DNA of 64,000 nt from Glutamicibacter nicotianae (GCF_006539525.1 NZ_BJNE01000002.1:124001-188000), one strand, 5' to 3'. Positions 9,550 to 20,689 are shown, counted from the stretch's first letter. Notes: generated from the sequence alone by a model not told the origin. Numbers and translations: made by a program.

Positions 9550-11073
9550 CTAGTGGGTTGGTGCCACGGCGATCGGCTCGCCATCGATGTCTGCCAAATC
9601 GTGCTGGCGCTTGGCCAGGGCCAGGTAGGCCAGGGCGCCGGCGCCCGAACCCAGGAACCAGGCGAACGGGCCAACAACGTGCAGGGCGGGAACGAAGGCC
9701 AGCACCAGTGCGATGATCGAGCTGATCACCAGCGCTCCGACGGCCCGGTAGTTCACGCCGCGGGTGAAGTAGTAGGTGCCATCGGCATCCGAGCGGTACA
9801 GGTCCATGACGTTGATCCGGGCTTTGCGGATCAGCCAGTAGTCGGCCATGATGATGCCGAACAGCGGGCCGAGTAGCGCGCCCAGGCCGCCCAGGAAGTA
9901 GTTGATGATCTCGGGGGAGTTGTACAGGTTCCAAGGCAGGATGACCAGTCCGATGACCCCGGAGATCAGTGCGGCGGCACGGAAGTTCAGCTTCTTCGGG
10001 AACAGGTTGGTCAACGCGTAGGTCGGTGCGACGAAATTGGCCATCAGGTTCACCGCGATGGTCAGCACCAGCAGGGCGGCGGAGGCCAGCAGCAGCAGCA
10101 CCGTGTTCGGGATGGCTCCGACGATATCCGATGGCGAGGTGATGACCTGGCCGTTAATGGAGAACTGCGTGCCGGTGAGCACCACCACGATGGCACCGAA
10201 GAACAGCATGTTCAGCGGAATGCCGAAGAAATTGCCCTTGACGATGGCTTTCTTGGAGGATGCGCCGCGGGTGAAGTCGCAGAAATTCAGGACGAAAGTG
10301 CCATAGATCGAAACCCACAGGGCGGCCGCACCGAACATCGCGGTCCACATCTCGACGCCGGACTTCGGCTCGCCGGTGCTCATCGACACGTTGAAGCCGG
10401 ATTCGAACAGCATCCAGATAGCCAGGCCCAGGAAGGTGACCAGGATGACCGGGCCGGCGAAGGCCTCGTACTTGCGGATCATTTCCATGCCGTAGCTGAC
10501 GATCACCAGCTGCACGGCCCACAGGACCACGAAGCAGATCCAGCCAAGCGCATTCAGCCCCAGGAAGCTGGCCTGCTCCAGGGCCGCGGAGCCCGGCGCC
10601 ACGGCGATCACCATGACCGAGAGGACCTGGGCGGCCAGGTAGGTCTGGATGCCGAACCAGGCGATGGCCACGGCCCCGCGCAGCAACGCCGGGATCTGGG
10701 CGCCGGTGATGCCAAAGGCGATGCGGCTCATCACAGGGAAAGGGACGCCGGTCTTCTCGCCCATGAACCCCGAGAAATTCAGCAACGCGAAGAGCAGGAT
10801 CGCTCCGATGCCCAAGGCGCCGAGGATCTGCCAGCCGCTCATGCCCAATGCGAAGAGCCCGATGGCGAAGGTGTAATTGCCCAGCGAGTGCACGTCGTTG
10901 GCCCACAGGGTGAAGATGCTGTAGGAGTTCCAGGTGCGTCCCTTGCGGGTGGTTGGTGCCAGATCCTGGTTGTAGAGCGAAGCGCTCAGTTCGAAGGGAT
11001 TGACCCGGTCGATAGTGGGCGGGTTCTCCTGCGGTGCGTCCATGGGCACCATTTCAGGGGTCTTTTGCGACAT
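9550..11073 (-). CDS. NCS1-family allantoin/nucleobase permease
   Basis: 507 residues with about 12 membrane segments. NCS1 features are NQDLAPT before the first helix, LWANDVHSLGNYTFA at TM1, a PFPVMSRIAFG loop and MADYWLIRKA near the C-terminus. The layout resembles Bacillus PucI (allantoin permease) and the hydantoin permease Mhp1. I choose the ATG at 11073 because AAGGA lies eight bases upstream; an in-frame ATG at 11082 is too close to that site. It is transcribed away from hyi across a roughly 640-base control region. The substrate is inferred from neighbours. Confidence 0.75.
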   Translation of the reverse strand: MSQKTPEMVPMDAPQENPPTIDRVNPFELSASLYNQDLAPTTRKGRTWNSYSIFTLWANDVHSLGNYTFAIGLFALGMSGWQILGALGIGAILLFALLNFSGFMGEKTGVPFPVMSRIAFGITGAQIPALLRGAVAIAWFGIQTYLAAQVLSVMVIAVAPGSAALEQASFLGLNALGWICFVVLWAVQLVIVSYGMEMIRKYEAFAGPVILVTFLGLAIWMLFESGFNVSMSTGEPKSGVEMWTAMFGAAALWVSIYGTFVLNFCDFTRGASSKKAIVKGNFFGIPLNMLFFGAIVVVLTGTQFSINGQVITSPSDIVGAIPNTVLLLLASAALLVLTIAVNLMANFVAPTYALTNLFPKKLNFRAAALISGVIGLVILPWNLYNSPEIINYFLGGLGALLGPLFGIIMADYWLIRKARINVMDLYRSDADGTYYFTRGVNYRAVGALVISSIIALVLAFVPALHVVGPFAWFLGSGAGALAYLALAKRQHDLADIDGEPIAVAPTH

Positions 11074-11445
11074 GATGGACATCCTTGTCAAAGGGTCATG
11101 AATCCGGGCACGGCGCATCCGGGCGCACTGCAGCAGGGAAAATGACAAATCTGGGGGAAGCGGAACGTTGAGTGCAACGGCCCGTGCCTGCCGTGCGGGG
11201 ACGCAAGGCAGCGAGGCGGGCCCGCTTACGGGTAGATCGGCTGTCCGAAATTAGCGTAGAACTCGGCCGGCGAGCCGAGAAGCGGCATGGCCGGGCGCGG
11301 TGCGGCGGCAAGCGGCAGTGCGCTGTGCGTGAAGCACGATGGATAAAGCATGGCTGCTCCTGAGCTAGGAAGTCACTCCGAGATATGTGCCAGGTGAGTA
11401 CCCACCACTCTATGCTCTGGATCACATTACCGCAATAGAAAATGA

Positions 11446-11491
11446 TAATTTCGCAAAGCGGTATTCTTCGCGTATTCTGGAGCGCTTTATT
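11446..11491. promoter_or_regulatory. Candidate operators near the leftward permease promoter
   Basis: An A+T-rich stretch contains CGCAAAGCGG (about 11451-11460) and, inverted, GCTTTAT at 11484-11490 within GGAGCGCTTTATTCC. These resemble the two ATAAAGC boxes upstream of hyi. The remaining sequence from 11074 to 11618 shows no gene that I can support. Confidence 0.35.
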
Positions 11492-11618
11492 CCATTCCAG
11501 GAAACTGCAGGTGAACAGTTCTTTGCCTGCGTGCTTGGCCCTGCCGCCCACTCTAATCCCATGAGGATAGGTATTTAGGCAGCCTTCGGGCGGTTCGGCA
11601 AATTGCCGGGAAACCTTC

Positions 11619-11684
11619 TTGACAGTGATCGGCGTCTCGTCCTACAGTTTTCATAAAGCAAAAGCTAACTTCCATAAAGCGGAA
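11619..11684 (+). promoter_or_regulatory. hyi operon promoter with tandem ATAAAGC operators
   Basis: TTGACA at 11619-11624 and TACAGT at 11643-11648 are separated by 18 bases. Just downstream are two related boxes: one at 11649-11663 (core TCATAAAGCAAA) and TTCCATAAAGCGGAA at 11670-11684, a TTCC-N7-GGAA dyad of the kind bound by IclR-family regulators. Their position over and after the expected start of transcription suggests repression. No IclR/AllR gene lies in this window. Confidence 0.5.
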
Positions 11685-11715
11685 TTATTGGAAGGTGTTC
11701 TTGAAGGGAAATCCA

Positions 11716-12519
11716 GTGTCCTACACTCTGAACTGCTCGATCCTCCTCACCGAGTTGCCACTGCTGCAGCGCGCGGATGCCGCCAAGCAGGCAGGTTTCG
11801 ACAGCGTCGAATTCTGGTGGCCATTCAACGAAGCAGCGCCTTCCGATAAGCAGATCGACGAATTCGTCGCCTCGCTGGCCAACGCCGGCGTCCAGCTCGA
11901 CGGACTGAACTTCTTCGCCGGCGACATGCCGGCAGGCGACCGCGGCCTGGTTTCCTGGCTGGGACGCGAAGCCGAATTCAAGGACAACATCGATGCCGTA
12001 GTGGCCATCGCCGAAGCAACCGGCTGCAAGGCCTTCAACGCCCTGTACGGCAACCGCATCGAGGGTGCCGACCCGGCGGCCCAGGACGCACTGGCCTTGG
12101 AGAACCTGGTGGCCGCGGCCCAGGGCGTGGCCAAGGTGGGCGGCAGCGTGCTGATCGAGCCGGTCTCCGGCACCGAAGCCTACCCGCTGAAGACCGCGGC
12201 CCAGGCGCTCGCTGTCGTCGACGCCGTCAAGGCCCAGGGCGAAAGCAACATCGCGCTGCTGGCAGACTTCTACCACCTGTCAGTCAACGGCGATGATGTG
12301 CCCGCCGTCATCGAGGCGCATGCCAAGGACTTCGGCCACATCCAGATCGCCGACGCGCCAGACCGCGGAGCTCCGGGCACCGGGAGCCTGCCGCTGCTGG
12401 ACTGGATCGCCCGCTCCCGCGAGCTGGGCTACAGCGGCAACGTCGCCCTGGAATACAAGCAGGACGCCGCCACAGCCTTCGACTGGATGCAGACCGCCAG
12501 CAGCAACGCAACCGCCTAG
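11716..12519 (+). CDS. hyi: Hydroxypyruvate isomerase
   Basis: 267 residues of the Hyi/TIM-barrel isomerase family: FDSVEFWWPF, the EPVSG metal-site glutamate, LADFYHLSVNGDD, HIQIADAPDRGAPGTG and the final glutamate segment ALEYK are all recognisable. The GTG at 11716 is chosen because GAAGGGAA sits five bases upstream. It is the first gene of a hyi-glxR-gcl-allB run and interconverts hydroxypyruvate and tartronate semialdehyde made by Gcl from glyoxylate. The length matches the family. Confidence 0.85.
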   Translation: MSYTLNCSILLTELPLLQRADAAKQAGFDSVEFWWPFNEAAPSDKQIDEFVASLANAGVQLDGLNFFAGDMPAGDRGLVSWLGREAEFKDNIDAVVAIAEATGCKAFNALYGNRIEGADPAAQDALALENLVAAAQGVAKVGGSVLIEPVSGTEAYPLKTAAQALAVVDAVKAQGESNIALLADFYHLSVNGDDVPAVIEAHAKDFGHIQIADAPDRGAPGTGSLPLLDWIARSRELGYSGNVALEYKQDAATAFDWMQTASSNATA

Positions 12520-12555
12520 AGAACACCTTTCGCACAAGACTTTTTGGAGAATCAC

Positions 12556-13455
12556 ATGTCGCAGAACATCGCCTTCATCGGACTGGGAATCATGGGCCTG
12601 CCGATGGCAAAGAACCTCGTCAACGCCGGCTACAACGTCACCGGCTACAACCGCAGCGACAAGGCCGGCAATGAGCTGGCAGCCGCTGGCGGCACCAAGG
12701 CCGCATCGATCGCGCAAGCAGTGGCCGACGCCGACGTCATCATCACCATGGTCCCGGACTCCCCGGATGTCCAGGACGTCACCCTCGGCGCGGAAGGCGT
12801 CTTCGCCAACGCGAAGCCCGGCGCCCTGTGGATCGACAACTCCTCGATCCGCCCGGACGTCGCAGTGCAGCTCTCGGACGCGGCCCGCGAAGCAGGCCTG
12901 CGCCCGCTGGATGCCCCGGTCTCCGGGGGCGAAGCAGGAGCCATCGAGGGCGTGCTGTCCATTATGGTCGGCGGCGAGCAGGCGGACTTCGACGCCGCCA
13001 AGCCGGTACTGGAAGCAGTGGGCAAGACCATCGTGCTGGTGGGCCCCTCGGGCTCGGGCCAGACCGTCAAGGCGGCCAACCAGCTGATTGTCGCCGCCAA
13101 CATCCAGGCATTGAGCGAAGCGGTGCTGTTCCTCGAAGCCTACGGCGTGGACACCGACGCCGCAGTCAAGGTCCTCGGCGGCGGCCTGGCCGGCTCCAAG
13201 GTGCTTGACCAGAAGGCCCAGAAGATCCTGGACCGCGAATTCACCCCGGGCTTCCGCCTGGCCCTGCACAACAAGGACATGGGCATCGTGACCTCCGCCG
13301 CCCGCGAAGCCGGCGTAGTGCTTCCGCTAGGTGCACTGGTGGCCCAGCTGGTTACCTCCACCGTCGCCTCCGGTGACGGTGCACTGGATCACTCCGGGCT
13401 GTTCCGCGGAGTGCAGCGCCTGGCCGGCAAGGTCGAGGCCCCGGTTCCTGCCTAG
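12556..13455 (+). CDS. glxR: 2-hydroxy-3-oxopropionate (tartronate semialdehyde) reductase
   Basis: 299 residues of the beta-hydroxyacid dehydrogenase family. FIGLGIMGLPMAKNL is the NAD(P) motif, DAPVSGGEAGA the substrate loop, and KAANQL holds the catalytic Lys. The start is the ATG with GGAG six bases upstream. It reduces tartronate semialdehyde to D-glycerate. It follows hyi by 36 bases and precedes gcl in the classical glyoxylate-to-glycerate order. A second member of the family with a different role is at 53873-54766. Confidence 0.85.
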   Translation: MSQNIAFIGLGIMGLPMAKNLVNAGYNVTGYNRSDKAGNELAAAGGTKAASIAQAVADADVIITMVPDSPDVQDVTLGAEGVFANAKPGALWIDNSSIRPDVAVQLSDAAREAGLRPLDAPVSGGEAGAIEGVLSIMVGGEQADFDAAKPVLEAVGKTIVLVGPSGSGQTVKAANQLIVAANIQALSEAVLFLEAYGVDTDAAVKVLGGGLAGSKVLDQKAQKILDREFTPGFRLALHNKDMGIVTSAAREAGVVLPLGALVAQLVTSTVASGDGALDHSGLFRGVQRLAGKVEAPVPA

Positions 13456-13772
13456 GGAATACCACCCCAGGGCACACTGACTTCCTGCGGCGGGGAGGCC
13501 AAGGTATCTCCGCTTCCTCGGATGCTGGCCGCGCAATTGCGGGCCCGGCCGATGCAGGCCGCTTGATGACACGGCAAGCTGCCAACGCAGGCCCCGCCCG
13601 CCGCGCAATGGGCTTTGTTCCAGCTCATTGCCGGCATCCGATGCTCAAGGAAACGGCGTTGTGGTGACTCATGCACCTTCCGCCCCGCCGCAGGTTTCCT
13701 TATCTTTCTCCCAAGCTTTCTCCCAAGCAACCCACCTGCACCCTTGCCGGTGCTCCTAAGGACGTGACTGAA

Positions 13773-15566
<1,794 letters not shown>

Positions 15567-15717
15567 AAGGGAAGTCGTCGCTGACCTGCACCCCGCAACG
15601 TTGGGCGCGAGGCACCGGTTCACCATTTCGGGTGTGCCTCGCGCCACAACAATCCAGGTTCGGCATAGAGCTGCCGAGCACCAAGAAACCTGAGCTATCA
15701 ACGAGTAGGAACGCCTC

Positions 15718-17100
15718 ATGAGCATCAACGAAGCTGTCGGACGCGCATCGACCCAAGACACCACCGGAACCACCTTTGACCTGGTGCTGCGCGGGCAGCA
15801 AGTGCTGGCCGGGCAGGACATCGCGCCGCGCGAAATCGGCGTGCGCGATGGGAAGATTGTCGCCGTTGAGCCCTACGGCACCGGTCTGTCCGGTACCCGC
15901 GTGATCGAGGTGGCCGCCGACGAGGTGCTGCTGCCCGGGCTCGTTGATACGCATGTGCACGTGAACGAGCCAGGGCGCACCGAATGGGAAGGCTTCGAAT
16001 CGGCCACCAAGGCCGCGGCCGCCGGTGGCGTGACCACCATTGTGGATATGCCGCTGAATTCCATCCCGCCCACGGTGAACCTCGAAGCGCTGGAGATCAA
16101 GCGCGAGGCCGCTGGCAAGAACGCCTACGTGAATGTCGGCTTCTGGGGCGGCGCCATCCCGGGCAACAAGAAGGACCTGCGCGAGCTGCACGAAGCAGGG
16201 GTCTTCGGCTTCAAGTGCTTCCTGCTGCACTCGGGAGTGGACGAGTTCCCGTCCCTGAGCGTTGACGAGATGGAAGAGGACATGGCCGAACTGGCCTCCT
16301 TCGACTCGCTGATGATCGTGCACGCCGAGGACGCCGAGATCATCGACAACTCCCCGCAGCCGGTAGGCGGCAAGTACGCCGGATTCCTGGATTCGCGCCC
16401 GCGCGATGCCGAGAACACCGCCATCGCCCAGGTGATCGAACGTGCCCGCACCACCGGGGTGCGCGCCCACGTGCTGCACCTGTCCAGCTCGGATGCGCTG
16501 GAAATGATCCGCGAGGCGAAAGCCGAGGGCGTGAAGCTCACCGTGGAAACCTGCCCGCACTACCTGACCTTGCTGTCGGAGGACATCCCCGACGGGGCCA
16601 CCGCTTTCAAGTGCTGCCCGCCGATCCGCGAGAATGACAACCGCGAGCTGCTCTGGAAGGGCCTGGAGGAAGGCGTTATCGACTGCATCGTTTCGGACCA
16701 CTCGCCATCGACCATCGATCTGAAGGACGTGGAGAACGGCGACTTCGGTGTCGCCTGGGGCGGCGTGGCGTCGCTGCAGCTGGGCCTGCCGCTGATCTGG
16801 AGCGAGGCGAAGCAGCGCGGACTGAAGCTGGAACAGGTTGTGCAGTGGATGGGCGTCAACCCGTCCAAGCTCGCCGGCCTGGGCGCCAAGGGCAGCATCG
16901 AGGAGGGCAAGGACGCCGACTTCGCGATCTTCGCTCCAGAGGACACCTTCGAGGTGGACGTGCAGAAGCTTCACCACAAGAATCCGATCTCCCCGTACCA
17001 GGGCAAGACCCTGCACGGCGTGGTGCGCCGCTCGATCATTGCCGGCAATGACGTGGACTTCCAGACCCCATCCGGCCAGCTGATCCGCCGCGAGCACTAG
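15718..17100 (+). CDS. allB: Allantoinase
   Basis: 460 residues of the cyclic amidohydrolase/allantoinase family. DTHVHVNEPGRTEWEGF contains the metal HxH, FKCFLLHSGVDEFP the carboxylated Lys, TCPHYL a metal His, and CIVSDHSPS the catalytic Asp. It hydrolyses allantoin to allantoate. The ATG has AGGA eight bases upstream. It is the last gene of the rightward operon and is followed by a perfect terminator. Allantoate amidohydrolase and ureidoglycolate genes are not in the window. Confidence 0.9.
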   Translation: MSINEAVGRASTQDTTGTTFDLVLRGQQVLAGQDIAPREIGVRDGKIVAVEPYGTGLSGTRVIEVAADEVLLPGLVDTHVHVNEPGRTEWEGFESATKAAAAGGVTTIVDMPLNSIPPTVNLEALEIKREAAGKNAYVNVGFWGGAIPGNKKDLRELHEAGVFGFKCFLLHSGVDEFPSLSVDEMEEDMAELASFDSLMIVHAEDAEIIDNSPQPVGGKYAGFLDSRPRDAENTAIAQVIERARTTGVRAHVLHLSSSDALEMIREAKAEGVKLTVETCPHYLTLLSEDIPDGATAFKCCPPIRENDNRELLWKGLEEGVIDCIVSDHSPSTIDLKDVENGDFGVAWGGVASLQLGLPLIWSEAKQRGLKLEQVVQWMGVNPSKLAGLGAKGSIEEGKDADFAIFAPEDTFEVDVQKLHHKNPISPYQGKTLHGVVRRSIIAGNDVDFQTPSGQLIRREH

Positions 17101-17114
17101 GCACTGGGAAATGA

Positions 17115-17155
17115 CTTCGGCATCCTGCAAAAGAGCAGGATGCCGAAGCCTTTTT
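17115..17155 (+). terminator. Terminator after allB
   Basis: A perfect 14-bp stem (17115-17128 with 17135-17148), a six-base loop, then CC and TTTTT at 17151-17155. It starts 14 bases after the allantoinase stop. Confidence 0.9.
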
Positions 17156-17352
17156 GCGGGGAATTGCTTCTGATTAGGCACGGCGGAATACCGGAGTTTG
17201 GCGCGTATTCATCGCGTGGTTGACGGGTGTCCGGGAAGTCCGTAACAAACGCATATCGATTGCCGTGTCCTGGACCATTCCAGCAACGCAGCCCATAGAC
17301 TGGCAGCCACGTGGGGATGAAGCAGACGCAACTCTAGATACAGGAATTGGGT

Positions 17353-17667
17353 ATGGACACGATTACTGTTGCATCGGTGCTGACCCAGGAAGTCGAGGAC
17401 CTGTCCTTGGGCGAGGTTGTCCAGGCGTCGGTAGTCCTCGGCCTCGTGGTCTTGGCCGTGTTGCTGGCCTTCGGCATCAAGACCTATGTCCACTGGCGTC
17501 GCCAGTTGAAGAACGCCAAGCGTATCGGAGTTGCCCCGCCAGCTGGTTTCACTTGCCCTGGAAGTAAGGGTAATCAGCATCGGGCACCGCGACTGGACGT
17601 GCTCTCAACCCTCGGGGATCTGCGTAGGCCGGAAACCTTGAAACGCAGTTTCGAGGATGGCAAATGA
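17353..17667 (+). CDS. Small single-span membrane protein, unknown function
   Basis: 104 residues, not recognised. An acidic N-terminus (LTQEVEDLSLGE) is followed by one hydrophobic helix at about residues 24-44 and a basic segment (HWRRQLKNAKR), suggesting an N-out, C-in single-pass protein; the tail is Pro/Gly-containing and polar. The ATG has AGGA eight bases upstream. It stands alone between the allB terminator and the ASCH gene. No function is proposed. Confidence 0.55.
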   Translation: MDTITVASVLTQEVEDLSLGEVVQASVVLGLVVLAVLLAFGIKTYVHWRRQLKNAKRIGVAPPAGFTCPGSKGNQHRAPRLDVLSTLGDLRRPETLKRSFEDGK

Positions 17668-17771
17668 CGCCAGCGGTCCGGCCTGCCGCAACGCGGTGGT
17701 TAGCCAACGGCGGGATTGGCGACGGCCAGTTCATCGTCACGCTGGATGCTGTCCGCGGTTAGGATCTAGGC

Positions 17772-18302
17772 ATGGCAGAAAATTCCGTTCCTGACTTGCC
17801 TCCTGTCAATGCTGAAGCTGCCCAGAAGATGTGGTCCGAGTATCTGGGGAGCAGGGGGATTCCGCTGGCTGATGCGCCGCATCATGTAGCCGAATCGTTC
17901 GGGGATAACCCTGCGCTTGCCGATGAGCTGCTACACGAAATGCTGCACGGAACCAAGCGGGCGACTTCATCTCTGGCTAGCGACTACGCCTATTACAACG
18001 AACGTGTCCCGCAGCCTGAAGACCACTGCATCGTTTGCGACGGCGACGGTCAGCCGCGAGCAATCTTGCGCGTGCTGTCCGTCGAGCGCGCATCGTTCTT
18101 CGAGGTGGATGCCCAGTTTGCCGCAGCTGAGGGCGAAGGTGATCTCTCGTTGGAATACTGGCGCGCAGAACATGAGAAATTCTGGCGCCGTACGCAAAAA
18201 TCAATTGGTGTCGATTGGAAACCTGAAGACACGCTCCAACCCGGGGGAGAGCTGGTCCTGGAACGCTTTGAACTTTGCTGGCCAATGGAGCATGCCGACT
18301 AG
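17772..18302 (+). CDS. ASCH-domain protein
   Basis: 176 residues. The ASCH signature is GTKRATSSL near residue 62, followed by the beta-barrel segments CIVCDGDGQPRAILRV and a terminal aromatic/acidic stretch (EYWRAEHEKFWRR). The fold is PUA-like and expected to bind RNA or modified nucleosides; some members hydrolyse N4-acetylcytidine. It is a stand-alone gene about 100 bases before the mhuD-like gene. The exact activity cannot be read from the sequence. Confidence 0.8.
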   Translation: MAENSVPDLPPVNAEAAQKMWSEYLGSRGIPLADAPHHVAESFGDNPALADELLHEMLHGTKRATSSLASDYAYYNERVPQPEDHCIVCDGDGQPRAILRVLSVERASFFEVDAQFAAAEGEGDLSLEYWRAEHEKFWRRTQKSIGVDWKPEDTLQPGGELVLERFELCWPMEHAD

Positions 18303-18405
18303 CCGGACCAAGTTCGTCACGCCGGCCTGCGGTGAAGAATGCGCAGGCGTAGGGTGGAAGCAGAGGGTTTCCCTATCGTCGAAACCCGGTCACGAAAGGT
18401 TGAAC

Positions 18406-18702
18406 ATGTCGATTGTCGTCATCAATGCCCTATCGGTTCCCGGCGAAGCCGGACCGGAACTGGAGAAGCGCTTCGCCGCTCGCAAGCATTCGGTGGATTC
18501 TTCGCCGGGCTTCGAGGGGTTCAAGCTGCTGCGTCCGGTCAACGGTGGAGACAAGTACTTCGTGTACACCCAGTGGGCCACCCGCGAGGACTTCGAGAAC
18601 TGGCGCGCGCAGCGCGCGGATGCGGCGCATGCCGGCAACGATGCCAAGAAACCGGTGGCCACCGGCGCTGAACTGCTGGAATTCGAGATCGTAGAACTTT
18701 AG
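18406..18702 (+). CDS. mhuD: MhuD-like haem-degrading monooxygenase
   Basis: 98 residues of the antibiotic-biosynthesis-monooxygenase fold. Asn7, Trp66 and His75, the haem-site residues of mycobacterial MhuD, occur here at exactly the same positions, and the flanking segments (INALSVP, PGFEGFKLLRPV, ATGAELLEFE) closely match what I remember of MhuD. The likely role is release of iron from haem in the cytoplasm. The ATG follows AAAGG at good spacing. No haem transporter is adjacent. Confidence 0.82.
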   Translation: MSIVVINALSVPGEAGPELEKRFAARKHSVDSSPGFEGFKLLRPVNGGDKYFVYTQWATREDFENWRAQRADAAHAGNDAKKPVATGAELLEFEIVEL

Positions 18703-18715
18703 GCACTCCCGAATC

Positions 18716-18757
18716 CAGAAACGTCTCGATGCCATTGCGGTATCGGGGCGTTTTCTG
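18716..18757 (+). terminator. Hairpin terminator between convergent mhuD and MFS genes
   Basis: Imperfect stem of about 18 pairs: CAGAAACG at 18716 pairs with GCGTTTTCTG ending at 18757, followed by a short pyrimidine run. It lies between two convergent genes and may act in both directions. Confidence 0.6.
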
Positions 18758-18773
18758 CCTCCAGGATCGGCGA

Positions 18774-20171
18774 CTATCTTTTCCACTTTTCCTGGCGCCG
18801 TGCGGAATCGGCCAGTAGTGCCACGCCGAGTCCGATGCACAGCAGGGCACCGAGCAGGAAAGTCATGTCGATGCTTTCGGGACTGGCCTCGCCGTTGAGT
18901 CCCGGGTGGGTGGCGATGATTGCCGCGGAAATCGCCGTGCCGAAGGAAGAGCCCACGGTACGCAGCACCTGGTTGAAGCTTACGGAGCTGCCCAGTTCCT
19001 GGGTCGCCACGCTGCGGGCAATCAATGCCGGCATCGCCGCGTAGCTTGCGCCCATGCCGATGCCGAAGACCAGCATGCTCAGCAAGATCTCCCAGAGCTC
19101 CGCATGGAGCAGCCAGAGCATGGTTCCAGCAGCTGCCATGATGATCGCCCCAACGGGAAGCATGACCTGCATGCCAACGCGCTTTGCCAATACCCGAACC
19201 GTGCGGTTGGCGGCCAAGCTGCCTACCGAGAGCGGGAAGATCACAAATCCTGCCCAGAAGACCGGGAGGCTCAGCCCGTATCCTGTTGCGGTATCCGCTT
19301 GGGCTACCAGTGACGAGACGGACATGGCGATATACAGTGCCGCGCCCAGGGCGATGGCCGAGATATTGGCCAGGAGGACTTCGCCCTGCTTCAGTGTGCG
19401 AAGGTTGATCAAAGGGTGGTCCAGGCGGATTTCCACCCGTACCCAAAGGGCCAGCACGATGATTGAAAAAGCGGCCAGTGCGAGGGTGGTCCCAGAGACC
19501 CAACCCCATTTGGGTCCCTCGGATATGGTCAGCAGCAGGGAACCGAGCCCCACCGCCAGCAAGCAGGAGCCGGCGAAGTCGAAGGGGTGCTGCTCTGCGC
19601 GGCCATCGGGGCCCGAGGGGACGACTTTCCATACAACGAAGATGGTGGCCAGCACGAATACCGCACCAAACCAGAAGGCGAAGGAGTAGTCGAAAATGCC
19701 GGCGATGATGCCGGTCAGCGGATAGCCGATGCCGATTCCGGAGGCAACGGTCACCGACAGGGTAGAGATGGTGTTCTGCGCGTGCTCGGGAGGCACGTAG
19801 CGCCGGGCAATGGCGATGGTGACAGGGACAATGCCGTAGGACAGGCCCTGGAGCACGCGTCCGGCAAGAAATACCCCGAAGGTTGGCGCGGCCGCCGCCA
19901 TGACCGAGCCGACGAACATGGTTGCAAGCGAAGCGAGCAGCAGCCGCTTCTTATGCGGTCCATCGCTGAGTCGTCCCATGATGGGTGTTGCCACGGCGCC
20001 GGCCAGGAGATTCACGGTGAGCATCCACTGGGCGGTGGCAACGTCGACGTCGAAGCGCTGGGAAATCGAGGGGACCAGCAGCATTCCCAGCGAGGAGACG
20101 ATGGCAGTGGCGAGCGCGGCAAAGACCAGCGTCGGCACCAGCGGATTTCGGGCGGTTGCGGTGCGATTCAT
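18774..20171 (-). CDS. MFS drug-efflux transporter
   Basis: 465 residues with 12-14 predicted membrane segments. MGRLSDGPHKKRLLL after TM2 is the MFS motif A, and GRVLQGLSYGIVPV is the motif typical of DHA-type drug/H+ antiporters. It begins four bases inside the MarR gene stop (ATGA overlap), so regulator and pump are translated together. The substrate is unknown; a toxic phenolic or antibiotic would be typical for a MarR-controlled pump. Confidence 0.8.
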   Translation of the reverse strand: MNRTATARNPLVPTLVFAALATAIVSSLGMLLVPSISQRFDVDVATAQWMLTVNLLAGAVATPIMGRLSDGPHKKRLLLASLATMFVGSVMAAAAPTFGVFLAGRVLQGLSYGIVPVTIAIARRYVPPEHAQNTISTLSVTVASGIGIGYPLTGIIAGIFDYSFAFWFGAVFVLATIFVVWKVVPSGPDGRAEQHPFDFAGSCLLAVGLGSLLLTISEGPKWGWVSGTTLALAAFSIIVLALWVRVEIRLDHPLINLRTLKQGEVLLANISAIALGAALYIAMSVSSLVAQADTATGYGLSLPVFWAGFVIFPLSVGSLAANRTVRVLAKRVGMQVMLPVGAIIMAAAGTMLWLLHAELWEILLSMLVFGIGMGASYAAMPALIARSVATQELGSSVSFNQVLRTVGSSFGTAISAAIIATHPGLNGEASPESIDMTFLLGALLCIGLGVALLADSARRQEKWKR

Positions 20172-20602
20172 GGTCGGACCGCCGTGTTGATCTTCTTCAG
20201 TGCAGGCAAGGCGGCACGGATCAGGGAAATCTCTTCATCGCTCAGGTTCTCGCCGATGGCTTGCATCAACGCCCTCTGGCCCAGCTGGATTTCATGCTCC
20301 AGCTTTTGCCGGCCAGCATCGGTGAGCTTGAACCAGAGCTTGCGCCGGTCGGCTTCATCCCGGTGCCGCTCAATCAGCCCGAGGCCTTCCAACTCCTTGG
20401 TGGTCAGCGAGATGGCTTGCTGGCTGACCCCGATGGCCTGCCGCATCCGGGCGGCACTTGCCCGGCCTTCGGTGGCCAGGGTGTGCAAAATGCCCAGCTT
20501 GCCCGGGGAAATGGACCGGGCTGTGCGTATCAGGCTCAGCAGCGGCGACAACGCTTCATGCATCTGCTCTGGAAGGTCTGACGGCTCTTGCTCAAATTCC
20601 AT
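20168..20602 (-). CDS. MarR-family transcriptional regulator
   Basis: About 144 residues with a winged helix: GKLGILHTLATEGRASAARMRQ, the recognition helix VSQQAISLTTKELE and the wing RHRDEADRRKLWFKLT are typical MarR. The ATG at 20602 is preferred; an in-frame TTG at 20617 has no better site. No clear Shine-Dalgarno is seen. It is first in a MarR-MFS operon and is expected to bind its own promoter palindrome just upstream. Confidence 0.8.
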   Translation of the reverse strand: MEFEQEPSDLPEQMHEALSPLLSLIRTARSISPGKLGILHTLATEGRASAARMRQAIGVSQQAISLTTKELEGLGLIERHRDEADRRKLWFKLTDAGRQKLEHEIQLGQRALMQAIGENLSDEEISLIRAALPALKKINTAVRP

Positions 20603-20612
20603 AGGTACAGAA

Positions 20613-20631
20613 TACAATTAACTTGTACAAG
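20613..20631. promoter_or_regulatory. MarR-type operator upstream of the MarR-MFS operon
   Basis: TACAA-N5-TTGTA at 20613-20627 overlaps the perfect palindrome CTTGTACAAG at 20622-20631. It lies 11-29 bases upstream of the MarR start, where repression by the encoded protein would be expected. Confidence 0.6.
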
Positions 20632-20689
20632 CGTCTTGTGAAAATATTCGTGAGATAGGGCACCGCCCATGGATGGTGGACCGCAAACA

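Noticed and set aside
13704-13729. Direct repeat CTTTCTCCCAAG upstream of gcl as an operator
   Set aside because: Only two short tandem copies with no symmetry and no match elsewhere; could be chance duplication.
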